A DNA stretch of 64,000 bases, from assembly GCF_963678635.1 (NCBI RefSeq), contig NC_087063.1, positions 52,467,074 through 52,531,073 on the forward strand. The letters run 5' to 3'. A program made the position numbers and the translations under genes. Below the pieces are notes generated by a model. It did no database searches and was not told where the DNA came from. It saw only the letters and a list, made by a program, of their open reading frames with translations. This stretch comes from Symsagittifera roscoffensis (taxonomy: Eukaryota > Xenacoelomorpha > Acoela > Convolutidae). This document shows positions 9,583 through 20,243 of the stretch, one piece after another (position 1 is the first letter of the stretch; the number at the start of each line of letters is the position of its first letter).

Positions 9583-10725
9583 AAGAAATCAATCAAAAAA
9601 GCCTCAAAAATTGCTAACCAACAATCATACAGTCAGTCTTCACCGACAACATCCCAAGAAAACCCGACAATACCTACAACTACCCAAAACCCCCAAACAT
9701 CTACACGAATTTCTTTCCAAGATAACCCATATACTTTTGAAGAACGACACGCTCGCTTATCTGAACCATTAGAACCAGTTCAGCGACAGGCACCTCTAAG
9801 TGAACCAACATATAACTTGTACCCAACTTTACCACAAGAATTAAGTAGAATAAGAAATATTAGTCAAAACCAAAATACAGTTGAAATAAATAGACAAATT
9901 ATACATCCACGACGAAATAGAAATTTTCAAACCCCCCGAGTTCATTTTGATATACCCCAATCCCCATCACCAAGTACTCCAGAAAACCCAATTAGCGTAT
10001 TACCGGAAACCCCTACACTTCTTTCACAAAGTAGCACCTCAAGTATACCCTCAGATTACTTAGGTTCAATACCAACATCTGAACAAATACGTGAAAATCC
10101 CTTTATCCCCCCAAACCAAACATCACGACTACCATATTGGACAAAACAATCATTCACACAAGGTGAACCAAATTTAATAAATGACGCAATAGATATTTCT
10201 ACGGATACAACAACATCATCATCGCTACCAGAAACATTATCACTACCGTCAACACCATCAATAAGCCAGATTTCACCGACGCCTTTCCCCCTAAATTTTC
10301 CAAAATACCTCGACGCTAGATATCGAGAACAATCATCAACAAATATCCCTTTAAGATTAGATTGGAACACTTTCACAGCACCCCCACCATTATTTGGACA
10401 ACACCCGGAAAGTAACCGACTCCTTAACTGGGCACTCCATAGACTACAGTATAGACAAGACATCCACGAAGACATTCGTGACCATAACATCCAAATACTC
10501 CAACAAAATAGTCTACAATTAAAATTTGAAACCATGGTTAAACTAAACAACATTGCTCAACATCCTTACCCATTAAACCCACCAAATACAACAGCTCAAT
10601 CGCTACCACCATCATTTATAACAACTGAAGTAATATATAAATACGACAGATATACCAAAAAGACAATTGGTTACATCACATTTTATAACCCGTACTCAGG
10701 ATTATCATACACATGTATATTCTAA
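9583..10725 (+). CDS. unrecognised Pro/Ser/Thr-rich protein upstream of glycoprotein
   Basis: The frame is open from just after a TAA near 9580 to the stop at 10725, about 380 codons, with no early ATG; a 5' exon or truncation is likely. The first two thirds are rich in P, S, T and Q, as in disordered proteins. The last third is more ordered, with LDWNTFTAPPPLFGQHPESN followed by a Q- and N-rich predicted helical stretch. The end overlaps the glycoprotein start by 13 bases. In retroelement terms this is the position of a gag/pol end, and in a negative-strand RNA virus that of a phospho- or matrix protein. I recognise neither. Confidence 0.5.
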   Translation, partial: KKSIKKASKIANQQSYSQSSPTTSQENPTIPTTTQNPQTSTRISFQDNPYTFEERHARLSEPLEPVQRQAPLSEPTYNLYPTLPQELSRIRNISQNQNTVEINRQIIHPRRNRNFQTPRVHFDIPQSPSPSTPENPISVLPETPTLLSQSSTSSIPSDYLGSIPTSEQIRENPFIPPNQTSRLPYWTKQSFTQGEPNLINDAIDISTDTTTSSSLPETLSLPSTPSISQISPTPFPLNFPKYLDARYREQSSTNIPLRLDWNTFTAPPPLFGQHPESNRLLNWALHRLQYRQDIHEDIRDHNIQILQQNSLQLKFETMVKLNNIAQHPYPLNPPNTTAQSLPPSFITTEVIYKYDRYTKKTIGYITFYNPYSGLSYTCIF

Positions 10726-11702
10726 AAATATTGATATTTCTCCAACTCCTTTTTCTAATAATCTCCGATCAGAACATAAATCCTTCTCCCCGCACAGGAC
10801 CCCAAGACTTATTAGTAACACATTACGATTGTGAAGAAAATGAACAAAAAACACTACAAAAATATGCAATAAATCAAGTATCACAATGCGAAACGGAACC
10901 ACAAGCTATAGAAACTACAAATGTAATAGCGACACTATATTCAAAAGCCCGAGCAACAACAGTCATAGGATATAAATTTACAGCAACATTTTCCGAAAAG
11001 AAAGTACATTGTTCACAAGTTTCAAACGGAAATAAAAACCGACTTGACCACGAATCATTCTACCAAAGTACAATAGAACAACTTCTCTATCTAAATCCCG
11101 ATGATTGTAAAAACGAGCTACTCAGATTAAACATCACAAGAAATAAAAACACCGACAGAAAAATAGTATATTTTCAAGTCTTTGCCGATTCTGTACATCA
11201 AGCAGAACTTGAAAGATATCAAGGACATATAAAACTAGATGAAAAATACCCATACAACGGCGCACACGGAAGATTAACTTATGACATACACGATAAACAC
11301 TGGATACCACACATTGGTATAAATAATCCATCAAACTGCAAAGCAGACACAAAAAATAAAGGATATCAAGAAATAATGTTTTTCGATTGGAAAATACATC
11401 TCGAAAAAATACAACTCACACGAGATTTATCTGATAACACAATGATCTATCAAGGAATTAGACTACCTTATAAAAACGATCAAGGTTATTGTGATCCTAC
11501 AACACGGACACAAGCAACAATTGTTTGGTTTCCCGAAGATACATGTACAACATTTCAAGTAGCAAAAATACACGCTCGAATGATAAAATTTCACGAAAAA
11601 TATTTTATACAATCAATTCCATATGAACAAGTCCATCCATCACGAAAACAAAGTACTGATTTTCGAAATATCCATAATATAGAAAATAAATTAACACGTT
11701 TT
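10713..11702 (+). pseudogene. virus-type membrane glycoprotein, N-terminal half, cut by Maverick
   Basis: About 330 residues. A hydrophobic signal peptide (MYILKILIFLQLLFLIIS) precedes an ectodomain with spaced cysteines: YDC near residue 39, C near 59, C near 100 and further pairs. A segment DGYCDPTTRTQATIVWFPED and the following TCTTFQVAK resemble a segment of the env on the minus strand near 46950-47100. This layout is typical of class III-like glycoproteins seen in nematode env-carrying retroelements and related RNA viruses. The frame runs into the Maverick terminus after 11702 and stops at 11723 inside it. It is in register with the 3' half at 26729. Family assignment rests on motifs only. 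Confidence 0.6.
11697..11702. repeat. left 6-bp target duplication CGTTTT
   Basis: CGTTTT at 11697-11702 abuts AGTAGTAGAAGGGTGAGG, and the same six bases recur at 26723-26728 after the complementary terminus. Six-base duplications are characteristic of Polinton/Maverick integration. Confidence 0.85.
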
Positions 11703-14700
11703 AGTAGTAGAAGGGTGAGGTGATCAGGGGGGGTGCCTGCGGACCCCCATGTATTAACATTGGCTATAGAGTATCCGGTCCGCAGGCTATGTATTAAGAT
11801 AGGGAATAGATTTCCAATGTATTAAGGTAGGGAATAGGTTTCCCATGTATTAGGATGGTAGGTTTCAGATGGCAAGTTTCAGAAAAATTTTTGGCGCCCG
11901 ATCTTACCATGTTTTAAGATAGTGTTTAGATTTCCCATGTATTAAGATAGTGTATAGATATCCCTATGTATAAGGATTAGAAATTCCTTGTATTAACATA
12001 GGGAATAGATTTCCCAATGTATTAAGATAGGGAATGGTAAGGTTTCAGTGTGATGGTAAGAAAATAGTAAGAAAAACGGTATTTTTTGGATTTTGTGTGG
12101 AAATGTCTAGTTTTTTAGCAAAAATCTCGGAATGCGTTATGTAATTCTTGAATGTTACATGTAGAATGTGCAATGAAGAGAATATGTTTACTGGTTCATG
12201 GTAAGTCCATGGTAAGATGTGCAAAAATTTGGAAATGCTTATAAAAAAAATTGATATTTTTTCAAAAAACTTCAAAACACGATATGATTTGATATAATTT
12301 TATAATAATAACTGTTTTATTAGATGATTCTTTTTTAGAAACTGTACTCAATCTAGCTTAAACTATGCTGAAACCTACTGAAACCCAAAAAATGTTCAAG
12401 TTTTTGGAAAAAATTGCAAAAATTTCAAGTATTTGGAAAAAATTGCAAAAATTTCAAGTATTTGGAACAAACTGCAAATTTTTGGAAAAAATTGCAGAAA
12501 TCTCATAATTTTGGTTAATGTAGTGTTGTTTTTGATCTAATTTTAAACATACTTTTACGTATTGGTTTTAAAATTAAGCTAAGATTGTATTTTAATTGGC
12601 ATTATGTTGAGACAATGATACAAAATTTTGAATAGAAAAATGACTTTTTCCACAATTTTTTCTCAATATATTGAAATACAATGAAGTTTACCTTAATCTG
12701 AGCTAAATACTTGGTTATACAATGCTCTAAAAACTGAAAAGACGGTTCATAGTAGCAGAATTAATATTGAAACTTCCGGAAAACAGTGAAATTAGTCGTA
12801 ATTTTTGAAAAGGTAAAATGAAAATTAATCAATTTTACATGAAATTTTCAATTTCGAACTTTTAATTTTGGTTTTTAACTAATTGTTTTTGTCCAGTTCA
12901 GGGATGATTTTTAGGAATCTCAATTCAAATGAACATTAAGCGCAATATTTTATGAAATTTCTAAATCAAACTCCATGATTCAACTCCTCTTCACTTTTTT
13001 CTCATTGAATTACCCAAATTTGTACAAAAATTAAAACTTGTGAGAAATTTTTTTATTTTAAAACTTAGAAATTTCAGATTATTGATAAAAAATGAACAGT
13101 TTATTGCTAAAATTGTTTAAAATGGGATAAATGTTTCTTAAAAATTTATTCGATATTGGGTCAAATTCAACAAAAACTTCTTCATAACTGATGATTATCT
13201 CTCTGTTGCTTCTGCAACATAACTTTCAAGATTTTCCGTAGAGTTTTTCCATGTTTTAAAGTTGTTCTTGGTTTCTGTTTAATACATGTTTTCGCTATTG
13301 AACACACCCTACTAGAAAAATTAGTCAAAACTGGAGTATTTAGGAGGAAAATAGTATCAATTGAACGAACAATTTGCTGGCAGAGATGAAATTAGAACTG
13401 ATACCGTATGATTATTACAATAAAAAATGTTTATATCTTCCTCAAGGTTCCCCTGTTCAGTTGCTATTGTAAACTATTTAAGCAAAAATACACATTTTGG
13501 GATCAATAGCTATCACTTTTCTTGCAAAATAGTTATTAACTCGCTTTTTTTCTTAAATTTTGACGGAAATTTTCTCAAAAAAATCCAAGTGAGGAAGAAT
13601 TTGTGCTAGATAAAGCATTCAAAAATATATGTAAAAAATGAGAATATAAAGGTGTATTTTTACGATCTAAGAACAAATTAGGAGCAGCTCTATTAGTTAT
13701 AATCTGAAAATCTCCGGAAATACGCAAGAGAAACAAGTTCCTAACATATACAATATAAAAACTTCTGAAAGAGCGAGTCTCAAAAAATTGATTTAGCAAA
13801 GCAAATCAAGCTGCAAACTGGAACAATTGTGTAATTTTCCGATTTTTATTAAGAAAAAAAACTCTATGTAGTAATGTATTGTATATAGTGTTGTATATTC
13901 TATGTAATATTTGTGTATGTATGTAGCAAGGAAAAGTAGATCTTGAAAGCAAGTTTTCGATTTATGCTTTATGTATCTTCTTCCAAAAGATGTCGAATTG
14001 GGTTTGCTTCTCAAAAATTATCCTCAAAACAATTGATCTTTCATATAAAGTACCTAATATATCAAATGATAACAATTTTTTCTAATGAATTACGCATAAA
14101 TATAAGACTTTGAGAATTTTTATGCCGGATTTTTTCTCAAGATATACTTTATAAGCTAAATTTTAGTAAAATTATCTCAAATCTCCTAAGGAATAAATTG
14201 AATTTCTATCTCATTTTAGCATTTTCTCAGTTTCTGCTTCATCTTCTAACTACCAAATGAATCCAAATTGAGCAAATTTTTACTTGAAAAATGAATTTTA
14301 GATGGAAAAATGTATCGTTTCAACGAACGTTCAATAATCCGAAGCTGAATTAATACCATAAATTCTTTACTAAAAAGTTTTAAAGATAATTCTCAACCTC
14401 ATAACTGTATAATGCTGTTTTAAATCTGAATTTCTCTTTTAGACTAAATTTTTAGTTGGAATGATGTATATCATTATCTTGAAACTTTCAAAGTTTAGCA
14501 AAATATACATTTTTTCCAGGTCATTTATCAATTTCTTTTCTGAAATCATCAAAAAATCAATAGACTACATAATTCTTAATAAGTCAAACCACATTATCTG
14601 CTTAAAAAGCTCTGCTCTATGAACACTTTTACAAGCACTAAACAAGGAAAACTTTAAAATAGTAACTACAAAAAACCTTTCAATTAGTTGATGTTTTCCA

Positions 14701-15044
14701 AATATCCAAGTTTTACAATTTTTAGGCGAATACTTAAATACTCATTAGCATATGTTATGCACTTTACTACAAATTTATCACAACAAAGTCTCCGCAAGCT
14801 TGCAACCAAGGGAGTTTTTACTGTTGATTAAAAGTTTTCGGATCGAGTTCCATGGAAAGCTTCACGACGATTTGAACTCGATTTTTGCTGTCTTTAACAT
14901 CAATCAAAACCTTTGAATAAAAAAATAAATGACAGTTCAGGTAATGTAATGAAAACACTGTATAATTACTGACTAGATATTTTACAATTGCTGAGACTTT
15001 TCAGATTCGGTAAAAACTAATAATCATAGTAATTTCTAAGTTTT

Positions 15045-15299
15045 TCAAAAAAAAAAACTTAAAAATTTTACCTTCTCGTGAAGTGTGTTTGCAGTCTGCT
15101 GAGCACATAATTTAATATTTTGCTGAGAATGGTTCTTCTTGAAATGATTAGCGAGTTCCTCGCTGCTATAAGTATAAAAATTACAGTTAGAACACTTCAA
15201 AACACCACATGTTCTACGATGTCTTGATGCATCTTTGTGAGTGTATTCCCTGCCACATTCAAGACATGCAACTCTTTCGTTTCTATTGAGTGAAGACAT
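15045..15299 (-). pseudogene. DNA polymerase N-terminal C2H2 finger exon
   Basis: The ATG at 15299 starts MSSLNRNERVACLECGREYT, clearly related to the polymerase start at 2922 (MPTLNRNEKVKCEDCGREYR). Two C2H2 fingers are visible, C-x2-C...H-x-3-C-like near residues 12-31 and C-x2-C...H-x4-H near 36-57. After CACGAGAAG comes GTAAAATTTT, a plausible nematode splice donor, and the following 3 kb contain no polymerase sequence. The exonuclease and polymerase domains are therefore missing from Maverick copy 2. The fingers could survive as a short DNA-binding protein, but this is not shown. Confidence 0.6.
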
Positions 15300-15480
15300 C
15301 TCAATAGTATTGAAAAATTGAAAAATTCAATGACCACCAATCAGAATTGAGCTTCAAAAGTCATGCAATTTTCAACATATTCAAGGTCAACCTATCAGAA
15401 TTGAGCTTCAAAAGTCATCAAATTTTCAAGAAATTTAATGTCAACCAATCAGCGTTGATCTCTTCTTCTCATGATTTTTT
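15300..15480. promoter_or_regulatory. CCAATCAGAATTGAGC repeats
   Basis: The motif ACCAATCAGAATTGAGCTTC and close variants occur near 15337, 15391 and 15447 at about 55-base intervals, just upstream of the zinc-finger exon and opposite gene A. The mirrored array in the right arm is longer (22745-23100). These are inverted CCAAT boxes and may form the divergent promoter of polymerase and gene A. From 15480 to 15700 I see only one more such motif. Confidence 0.45.
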
Positions 15481-15707
15481 CAACAATTTTTTTTAAAATT
15501 TGTAGATTTTGAGGATACTTTCACAGACATTATTTGTGTTAATAACCAATCAGAATGAAGTAATCACAGATTTTAAAAAACTTTGTAGATCTGAACCAGA
15601 CTATGTTTATGAAACTTCTTAATCAATAAATTTTATTGAATTTTTCCAACATAACTAAGATTTGAAATTTGATATCCTAGTGGGATAAATGAGATTTCTT
15701 GTCTAGT

Positions 15708-15764
15708 TTATATTGCTTTTTCGATATTCAATTCAAATTTTGAAATTTCGATCAAAATTTTTTC
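15708..15764 (-). pseudogene. gene E C-terminal codons in left arm
   Basis: The last ~18 codons and stop of gene E (22091-22607) are duplicated here by the inverted repeat. Homology ends at 15764 (partner 22551), so this marks the inner arm boundary rather than a functional gene. Confidence 0.6.
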
Positions 15765-15969
15765 GTGGTAATGACGTCATTCCTTCGAAATTTCTAGAAT
15801 TTTCCAGAAAAAATTTCAACCAATCAGAACTAAGCAGTTTCTAGACATAACTTTGGATCCAAAACATTCATTTTTGAAGAATGTCAATTAAAAAGCATTT
15901 GAACTTCCTTGAATTACTCTACAGGAAAAAAAAAGAAAATATTCCGTGTAGTTTTTTGATGATTTTTTG

Positions 15970-16433
15970 GACGTATTTATTGTACAAAATAGATTTATCC
16001 GACTAAGTAAAGGTCTCTTCAGAGAAACTTACTCGATCAAAGAGTTTACTTTTGATTCACATAATGCGTATCAAAGTTTTACACGGCTGAATTACACCTC
16101 ACAAGGAAAGAAATTTTGTTTATTCTCGAGAGTTTGAAATTGATCAAAAAATCGTACGATAATATATCAAAAACTCTTTTTATCCCCTATCCAAATCCCA
16201 AAATTGTAAAAACACCTCAGCAAAGTTCTTTATTCCTTCATTTCTTTAAAGATTTTCAAAGTTCAAAATCCTGCTTAATTCGGTTTGGAATCAGATTTCC
16301 AGAAGTCTGCTTTGAAAAATTCGTCAACTTTGAGTTATCTTCCAAAATTTACATCAAAATCAAAGAATTTGACTATCTACTCAAAAATCAGCAATTTCTC
16401 ATTGATTACATACAAAAAAATCAATTAACTTGA
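15970..16433 (+). pseudogene. gene A copy 2, 5' truncated and frameshifted
   Basis: Matches gene A copy 1 from its region RLSKGLFRETYSIKEFTF to the end (NQQFLIDYIQ). A frameshift near 16085-16115 separates two blocks, and the ~50 N-terminal codons of copy 1 are absent. The second block is open at 16116-16433. The stop lies 17 bases before the microprotein ATG, as in copy 1. Function not recognised. Confidence 0.6.
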
Positions 16434-16450
16434 AGAAAAAAGTTGCAGAG

Positions 16451-16591
16451 ATGTTACTTTTATTAATTTTCTTTCTTTTGTTACTTATATCAGCAATATT
16501 TCTTATTTTTACTGCAAACAACTTTTGGTCATTTGTTTTTGCAATTGCTTTTGTGTATATTTTTACTTATTTGGAAGATTTAAGTCCTTAA
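16451..16591 (+). CDS. 46-residue hydrophobic microprotein, copy 2
   Basis: Reads from ATG 16451 to TAA 16589-16591 and has the same length as copy 1. The sequence begins MLLLLIFFLLLLISAIFLIF; differences from copy 1 are conservative (T to A, Y to N, I to V, N to D). Two hydrophobic segments are separated by a short NNFW turn, with an acidic tail LEDLSP. Preservation of frame and hydrophobicity in two diverged Maverick copies argues for selection on a small membrane protein. It is tightly spaced after gene A and followed ten bases later by the CCAAT array that precedes gene B. Confidence 0.55.
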   Translation: MLLLLIFFLLLLISAIFLIFTANNFWSFVFAIAFVYIFTYLEDLSP

Positions 16592-16600
16592 AAGGGTCTT

Positions 16601-16785
16601 CTGATTGGATACGACAACTAGAACAAAAATGAATTTTTTGTGATTGGAAACGACAATACCAAAAATGGAGCTTTGTTTCCGATTGGACACGACTTTTATC
16701 CAAGAATCCCAATAAAGGAAGCTGAAATCTGATTGGACACGACTACAATCCAAATAAGGAAAATCCATTTTGATTGGTTAAAACC
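16601..16785 (+). promoter_or_regulatory. CCAAT-box array upstream of gene B copy 2
   Basis: GATTGG motifs at 16603, 16642, 16681, 16731 and 16772 (spacings 39, 39, 50, 41); four sit in GATTGGAYACGAC-like contexts and the last in TTGATTGGTT. The same order and spacing is found upstream of the other two gene B copies. A role as a promoter for gene B is inferred. Bases 16786-16965 resemble the leader of the other copies and include CAACTACCTCCTC. Confidence 0.5.
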
Positions 16786-17073
16786 ACACATTCCAGTTGA
16801 AGGTACCCCTAACTCCTAACTAAAAATCATTTTATTTTCAATTTAACTACCGTCAACTACCTCCTCTCTCAGCTCTAAATACAATAATTTCAATTTAACC
16901 ACAGTCAACTTTCACCCTCAACTGTAAATCTTGTTTTTACTCATTAACTCAACTTATTGCTCAAAATGATCTTCTCAGTACAAAACAACAACCTTATGTT
17001 CTCGGTGGAATTTTCGGCTGATTAAGTACAAATCCAAGTGCGAGAAACAGTTTGTGGAGTTTTTCTGGCACGA

Positions 17074-17454
17074 ATGGACATCCCAATCCAAGTATGGCAT
17101 ATGGTGGAAGTGATGCGAAGGGATTTCAACGAACATCATATCACACAAGCACCCCCTACAGAGAATCAACTTGGAGAAATGCAAATGATGGAGGAAGTGT
17201 CCGAGCATGTGGGAATGAACTACCCCGAAATTTCTGACTCTAGATATGTGGCTCAACCATTCCACGATTTCCTCTTTCCTTGGGAAGAGGGATCGGTGGA
17301 CAACCCAATTACAATCGAAGAGGATGAGGGGTTCTCTGAGCTAAGAACTCCAGTCAGCGAACCACCAGTGATGGAGGCAAGACCAGCTTTGCGCTCCATT
17401 GAGAACTTGCAAAGTTTTGAGAACTCAGCTGCTCGACAGCTCTTTGATTTGTAA
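17074..17454 (+). CDS. gene B copy 2: small acidic protein
   Basis: The frame from ATG 17074 gives 126 residues, starting MDIPIQVWHMVEVMRRDFNE and ending SAARQLFDL. It has an acidic middle (EEDEGFSE) and a proline-containing segment. An upstream in-frame ATG at 16966 is followed by TAA at codon 20. The three gene B copies are stopped at three different leader codons. No known domain was recognised. Relative to the other two copies, the differences are mainly substitutions plus a short indel in the proline-rich part. Confidence 0.5.
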   Translation: MDIPIQVWHMVEVMRRDFNEHHITQAPPTENQLGEMQMMEEVSEHVGMNYPEISDSRYVAQPFHDFLFPWEEGSVDNPITIEEDEGFSELRTPVSEPPVMEARPALRSIENLQSFENSAARQLFDL

Positions 17455-17629
17455 ATAAATTGGTTACTATCTTGTGCCTTGTAGTTTAATTTTTTTGTAT
17501 CTAGAAATTTTATTTTCAAGAGATAGGAGCAAAGAGATCATAGAAAAGTTTATTGGGAAATTTCAAAGGTAAAACTTTGTTAAAAATGAAACTAATTGAG
17601 CATCTGGTAAACTGTTCTATAAAACTTTG

Positions 17630-18330
17630 TTAGAAAGATGGCAAAAATATTAAACCAATTTTTGCAAGCATGTTAAAAACTTTACATTAATTTTTGCACC
17701 ATGCAAAATTTTTCATAATTTTTTGCCTATTTGTTGAAAAAATCAAAGAAAATCTCGCAAATTAAGAAAAATTTCATTAAATGTTTTCGCATTTTAAAGA
17801 AAACTGAAAAAGTATTTTCTTGCACTGTTAATAATTAAATAAAATGAAAATCTTTGTTTTAAGTTTGATCATAAAAAAAATCTCTTTTTTGCATGTATTT
17901 TGATCAAAAATATTGGAAAAACAATGTATTAAGATAGGGAATAGTACTCAAAGTCAGCAATTATGAAAAATTTTTAGCATTAATTTAACATTAAGTTTTT
18001 TACATTAAAATTTTGCCATTTTTGCAAATGAATAAGAAAAAATTAGTTAGATTTTTGCATTTGTTTTCAAAAAAAAAACCACGAAAAAACTTGCATCTAA
18101 CACAAAAATTTGTTGAAAATTTTTGCACACTTGTTGAAAAAACCAAAACAGTTTTTGCATCCTGTAAAAAATCTTAATTAAATTTTTGCAAACGTGTTGA
18201 AAAAATTGAACCAAAATTTGCATCTTGCGAAAAAACGAGTTAATTTTTGCACACGTGTTGAAAATTGCAAACTTGTTTGTTGAAAAAACTTTTGATTTAA
18301 ATAAAAACAATTTTGACAAGATTTTTATAA
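17630..18330. repeat. degenerate AT-rich repeat with TTTTTGCA cores
   Basis: TTTTTGCA/TTGTTGAAAAA blocks recur irregularly from about 17660 to 18290, for example AATTTTTGCACACTTGTTGAAAA. The block lies between gene B copy 2 and a gene C fragment, the position held by the clean 31-bp array in the other two copies. It may be a decayed relative. No coding frame is supported here. Confidence 0.4.
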
Positions 18331-18354
18331 ACAAATATTCAACTATTATTGGAA

Positions 18355-18510
18355 AAATTGATACGCCACTATTTACAGTACCATAACCATCAATGAAACA
18401 ATCAACAATTTGCAACAAATCAGTCTCATACTTTGAGTTTTGAACTTTTCGAATCCTTTCCAAAAAAGCTGATTCAAGAGTCTGAGTGGACGCAAGTTCC
18501 TGATCAGAAA
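18355..18510 (-). pseudogene. gene C C-terminal fragment
   Basis: About 50 codons reading DQELASTQTLESAFLERIRK and onward match the C-terminal part of gene C at 20244-20843. The 5' side joins sequence belonging to the microprotein/CCAAT block, so a tandem duplication of the unit (microprotein, array, gene B, gene C end) has left this truncated copy. Not expected to be functional. Confidence 0.6.
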
Positions 18511-18524
18511 TGAAAAAATTGCAG

Positions 18525-18655
18525 AGATTATTACTATTAATTTTCCTTCTTTTGTTACTTATATCGGCAATATTTCTTATTTTTACGGCAAACAACTTTT
18601 GGTTACTTTTTTTTGCGATTGCTTTTGTGTAATATTTTACTTATTTGGAAGATTT
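18525..18655 (+). pseudogene. microprotein copy 3, broken
   Basis: Homologous to the 46-residue microprotein, with ISAIFLIFTANNFW preserved. The ATG has been lost through an indel at the start and a single-base deletion creates TAA right after the second hydrophobic segment. This is the third copy of the unit and is decayed. Confidence 0.55.
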
Positions 18656-18669
18656 AAGTCCTTAAAAAT

Positions 18670-18860
18670 TTCTCTGATTGGATACGATAAATAGAACAGA
18701 AGTAAACATTTTTGTGATTGAAAACGACAATAATCAAAATGGAGCTTTGTTTCCGATTGGACACGACTTTTATCCAAGAACGCAATAAAAGGAAGCTGAA
18801 TTCTGATTGGACACGACTACAATCCAAATAAGGAAAATCAATTCTGATTGGTCAAACCCA
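18670..18860 (+). promoter_or_regulatory. CCAAT-box array upstream of gene B copy 3
   Basis: GATTG motifs at 18676, 18716, 18755, 18804 and 18846 (spacings 40, 39, 49, 42). Spacing and flanks match the arrays near 1620-1800 and 16601-16785. The second motif has mutated to GATTGAA. Confidence 0.5.
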
Positions 18861-19149
18861 CACAGTCGAGTTGAAGGTAACCCTAACTCCTATCTAAAAA
18901 TCATTTTATTTTCAACTAAACCGCCGTCCACTACCTCCTCACTCATCTCTAAACATCCTAATTTCAACTTATTTTTTGCAAGGTTCCCGCTCCTCTCAGT
19001 TCTTTCTTGTTTTTGCTCTTTTAGTCATCTTATTGCTCAAAATGACCTTCTCAGTGCAATACAGCAACCTCATGTACTCTGTAGAATTTTCGCCTGATCT
19101 AGTACAAATTCAAGAGCGATAAACAGTCTCTGGAGTTTTTCTGGCACGA

Positions 19150-19530
19150 ATGGACATCCCAATCCAAGTCTGGCACATGGTGGAAGTGATGCGAAGGGAT
19201 TCCAACGAACATCATATGATGCAAGTTCCCATCACAGAGAACCAACTTGGAACAATGCAAATGATGGGGGAAGTTTCTGATCATGTGGGAATGAACTATC
19301 CCGAGATTCCGGACTCAAGATTTGTGGCTCAACCAGTCGACGACTTCCTCTTTCCTTGGGAGGAGGAAGGATCAGTCGAAAACCCCATCAAAATAGATGA
19401 AGATGAGGGATTCTCAGAAACAATGACGCCTCCAGCTCCACAACAACCACCAGCAATGGAACCTCGTCCAGCTCTGCGTTCTATAGAGAACCTCCAGAAC
19501 TCTTCTGCTGCTCGACAGCTCTTTGATTAA
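19150..19530 (+). CDS. gene B copy 3: small acidic protein
   Basis: Open from ATG 19150 to the stop at 19528-19530, 126 residues. It is closest to copy 1 (both share NPI-IDEDEGFSETMTP and SSAARQLFD). An upstream ATG at 19042 is in frame but stopped by TAA at codon 27. It is followed by the 31-bp array and convergent gene C, exactly the mirror image of 1-1323. Function unknown. Confidence 0.5.
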   Translation: MDIPIQVWHMVEVMRRDSNEHHMMQVPITENQLGTMQMMGEVSDHVGMNYPEIPDSRFVAQPVDDFLFPWEEEGSVENPIKIDEDEGFSETMTPPAPQQPPAMEPRPALRSIENLQNSSAARQLFD

Positions 19531-19759
19531 ATGTTTTTGTAAATAAAGGTTGTTTGGTTTTGACTTCGTTTTCTGTAATTAATTTCTTCAATTTCATTTT
19601 AATTATGAGAATAGATGAGAGGTTCAAGGTAAACCATTGAAAAACAATTAGAACTTAGTTAAAAGTTCCGAACTCGCACACATGTTAAAAAATTTGATTA
19701 ACTTTTACACAAAAATTCGGAAAAACACTAGAAAAACTGTACACAAGTAAAAAGTTACC

Positions 19760-20130
19760 TAATCGATATTGCCCCTTGTACACACTTTTAGCCTTTTGTA
19801 GAAAAAATTGAAACACTTTTCGCATTTTATCGAAAAAAGTAAAACACTTTTCGCATTTTGTCGAAAAAATTGAAATACTTTTCGCATTTTATCGAAAAAA
19901 AATAAAACATTTTTCGCATTTTATCGAAAAAAGTAAAACACTTTTCGCATTTTGTCGAAAAAATTGAAATACTTTTCGCATTTTATCGAAAAAAAATAAA
20001 ACATTTTTCGCATTTGTAGTGAAAAAGTGAAACACTTTTCGCATTATGTCAAAAAAATTGAAACACTTTTTACAACTTGTTAAAAAAATTGAAATGTTTT
20101 TGCAACTTTTTGAAAATCAAAACAAATATT
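19760..20130 (-). repeat. 31-bp tandem repeat array, mirror copy
   Basis: Reverse complement of the 330-690 array: CACTTTTCGCATTTT plus GTCGAAAAAATTGAAA repeated at 31-base steps. A higher-order block with a doubled AAAAAAAATAAAACATTTTTC variant occurs twice. It separates convergent genes B (copy 3) and C. Confidence 0.85.
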
Positions 20131-20243
20131 ACATCTTTCTTACATGTTTGAAAATTTTTTTGCAAATGTTTTTGGCAACGGTGATTTTTTTTTTGGTAAT
20201 TAATGGTAACTTTGTAAACATATGAGAGAAAATAGATGGAATA

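Larger units (their letters stand above)
11703..15764 (+). repeat. left inverted arm of Maverick copy 2
   Basis: The arm matches the reverse complement of 22551-26722 over its whole length, with scattered substitutions and small indels. For example, a GTAGTAATG stretch near 13870 is longer in the other arm near 24560. The arm contains subterminal repeats (11703-12060), about 3 kb with no supportable gene (12060-15040), the zinc-finger exon and the last codons of gene E. Short open frames here recur in the other arm only because of the inverted repeat. Confidence 0.85.

Noticed and set aside
10713..11723. Glycoprotein half as a complete gene ending at 11723
   Set aside because: The last seven codons lie inside the Maverick terminus, and the frame continues naturally into the 3' half beyond the insertion.
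13427..14014. Short frames found identically in both arms (for example 13575-13799 and 24640-24864)
   Set aside because: They are identical because the arms are inverted copies; the frames are short, AT-rich and without protein-like features.
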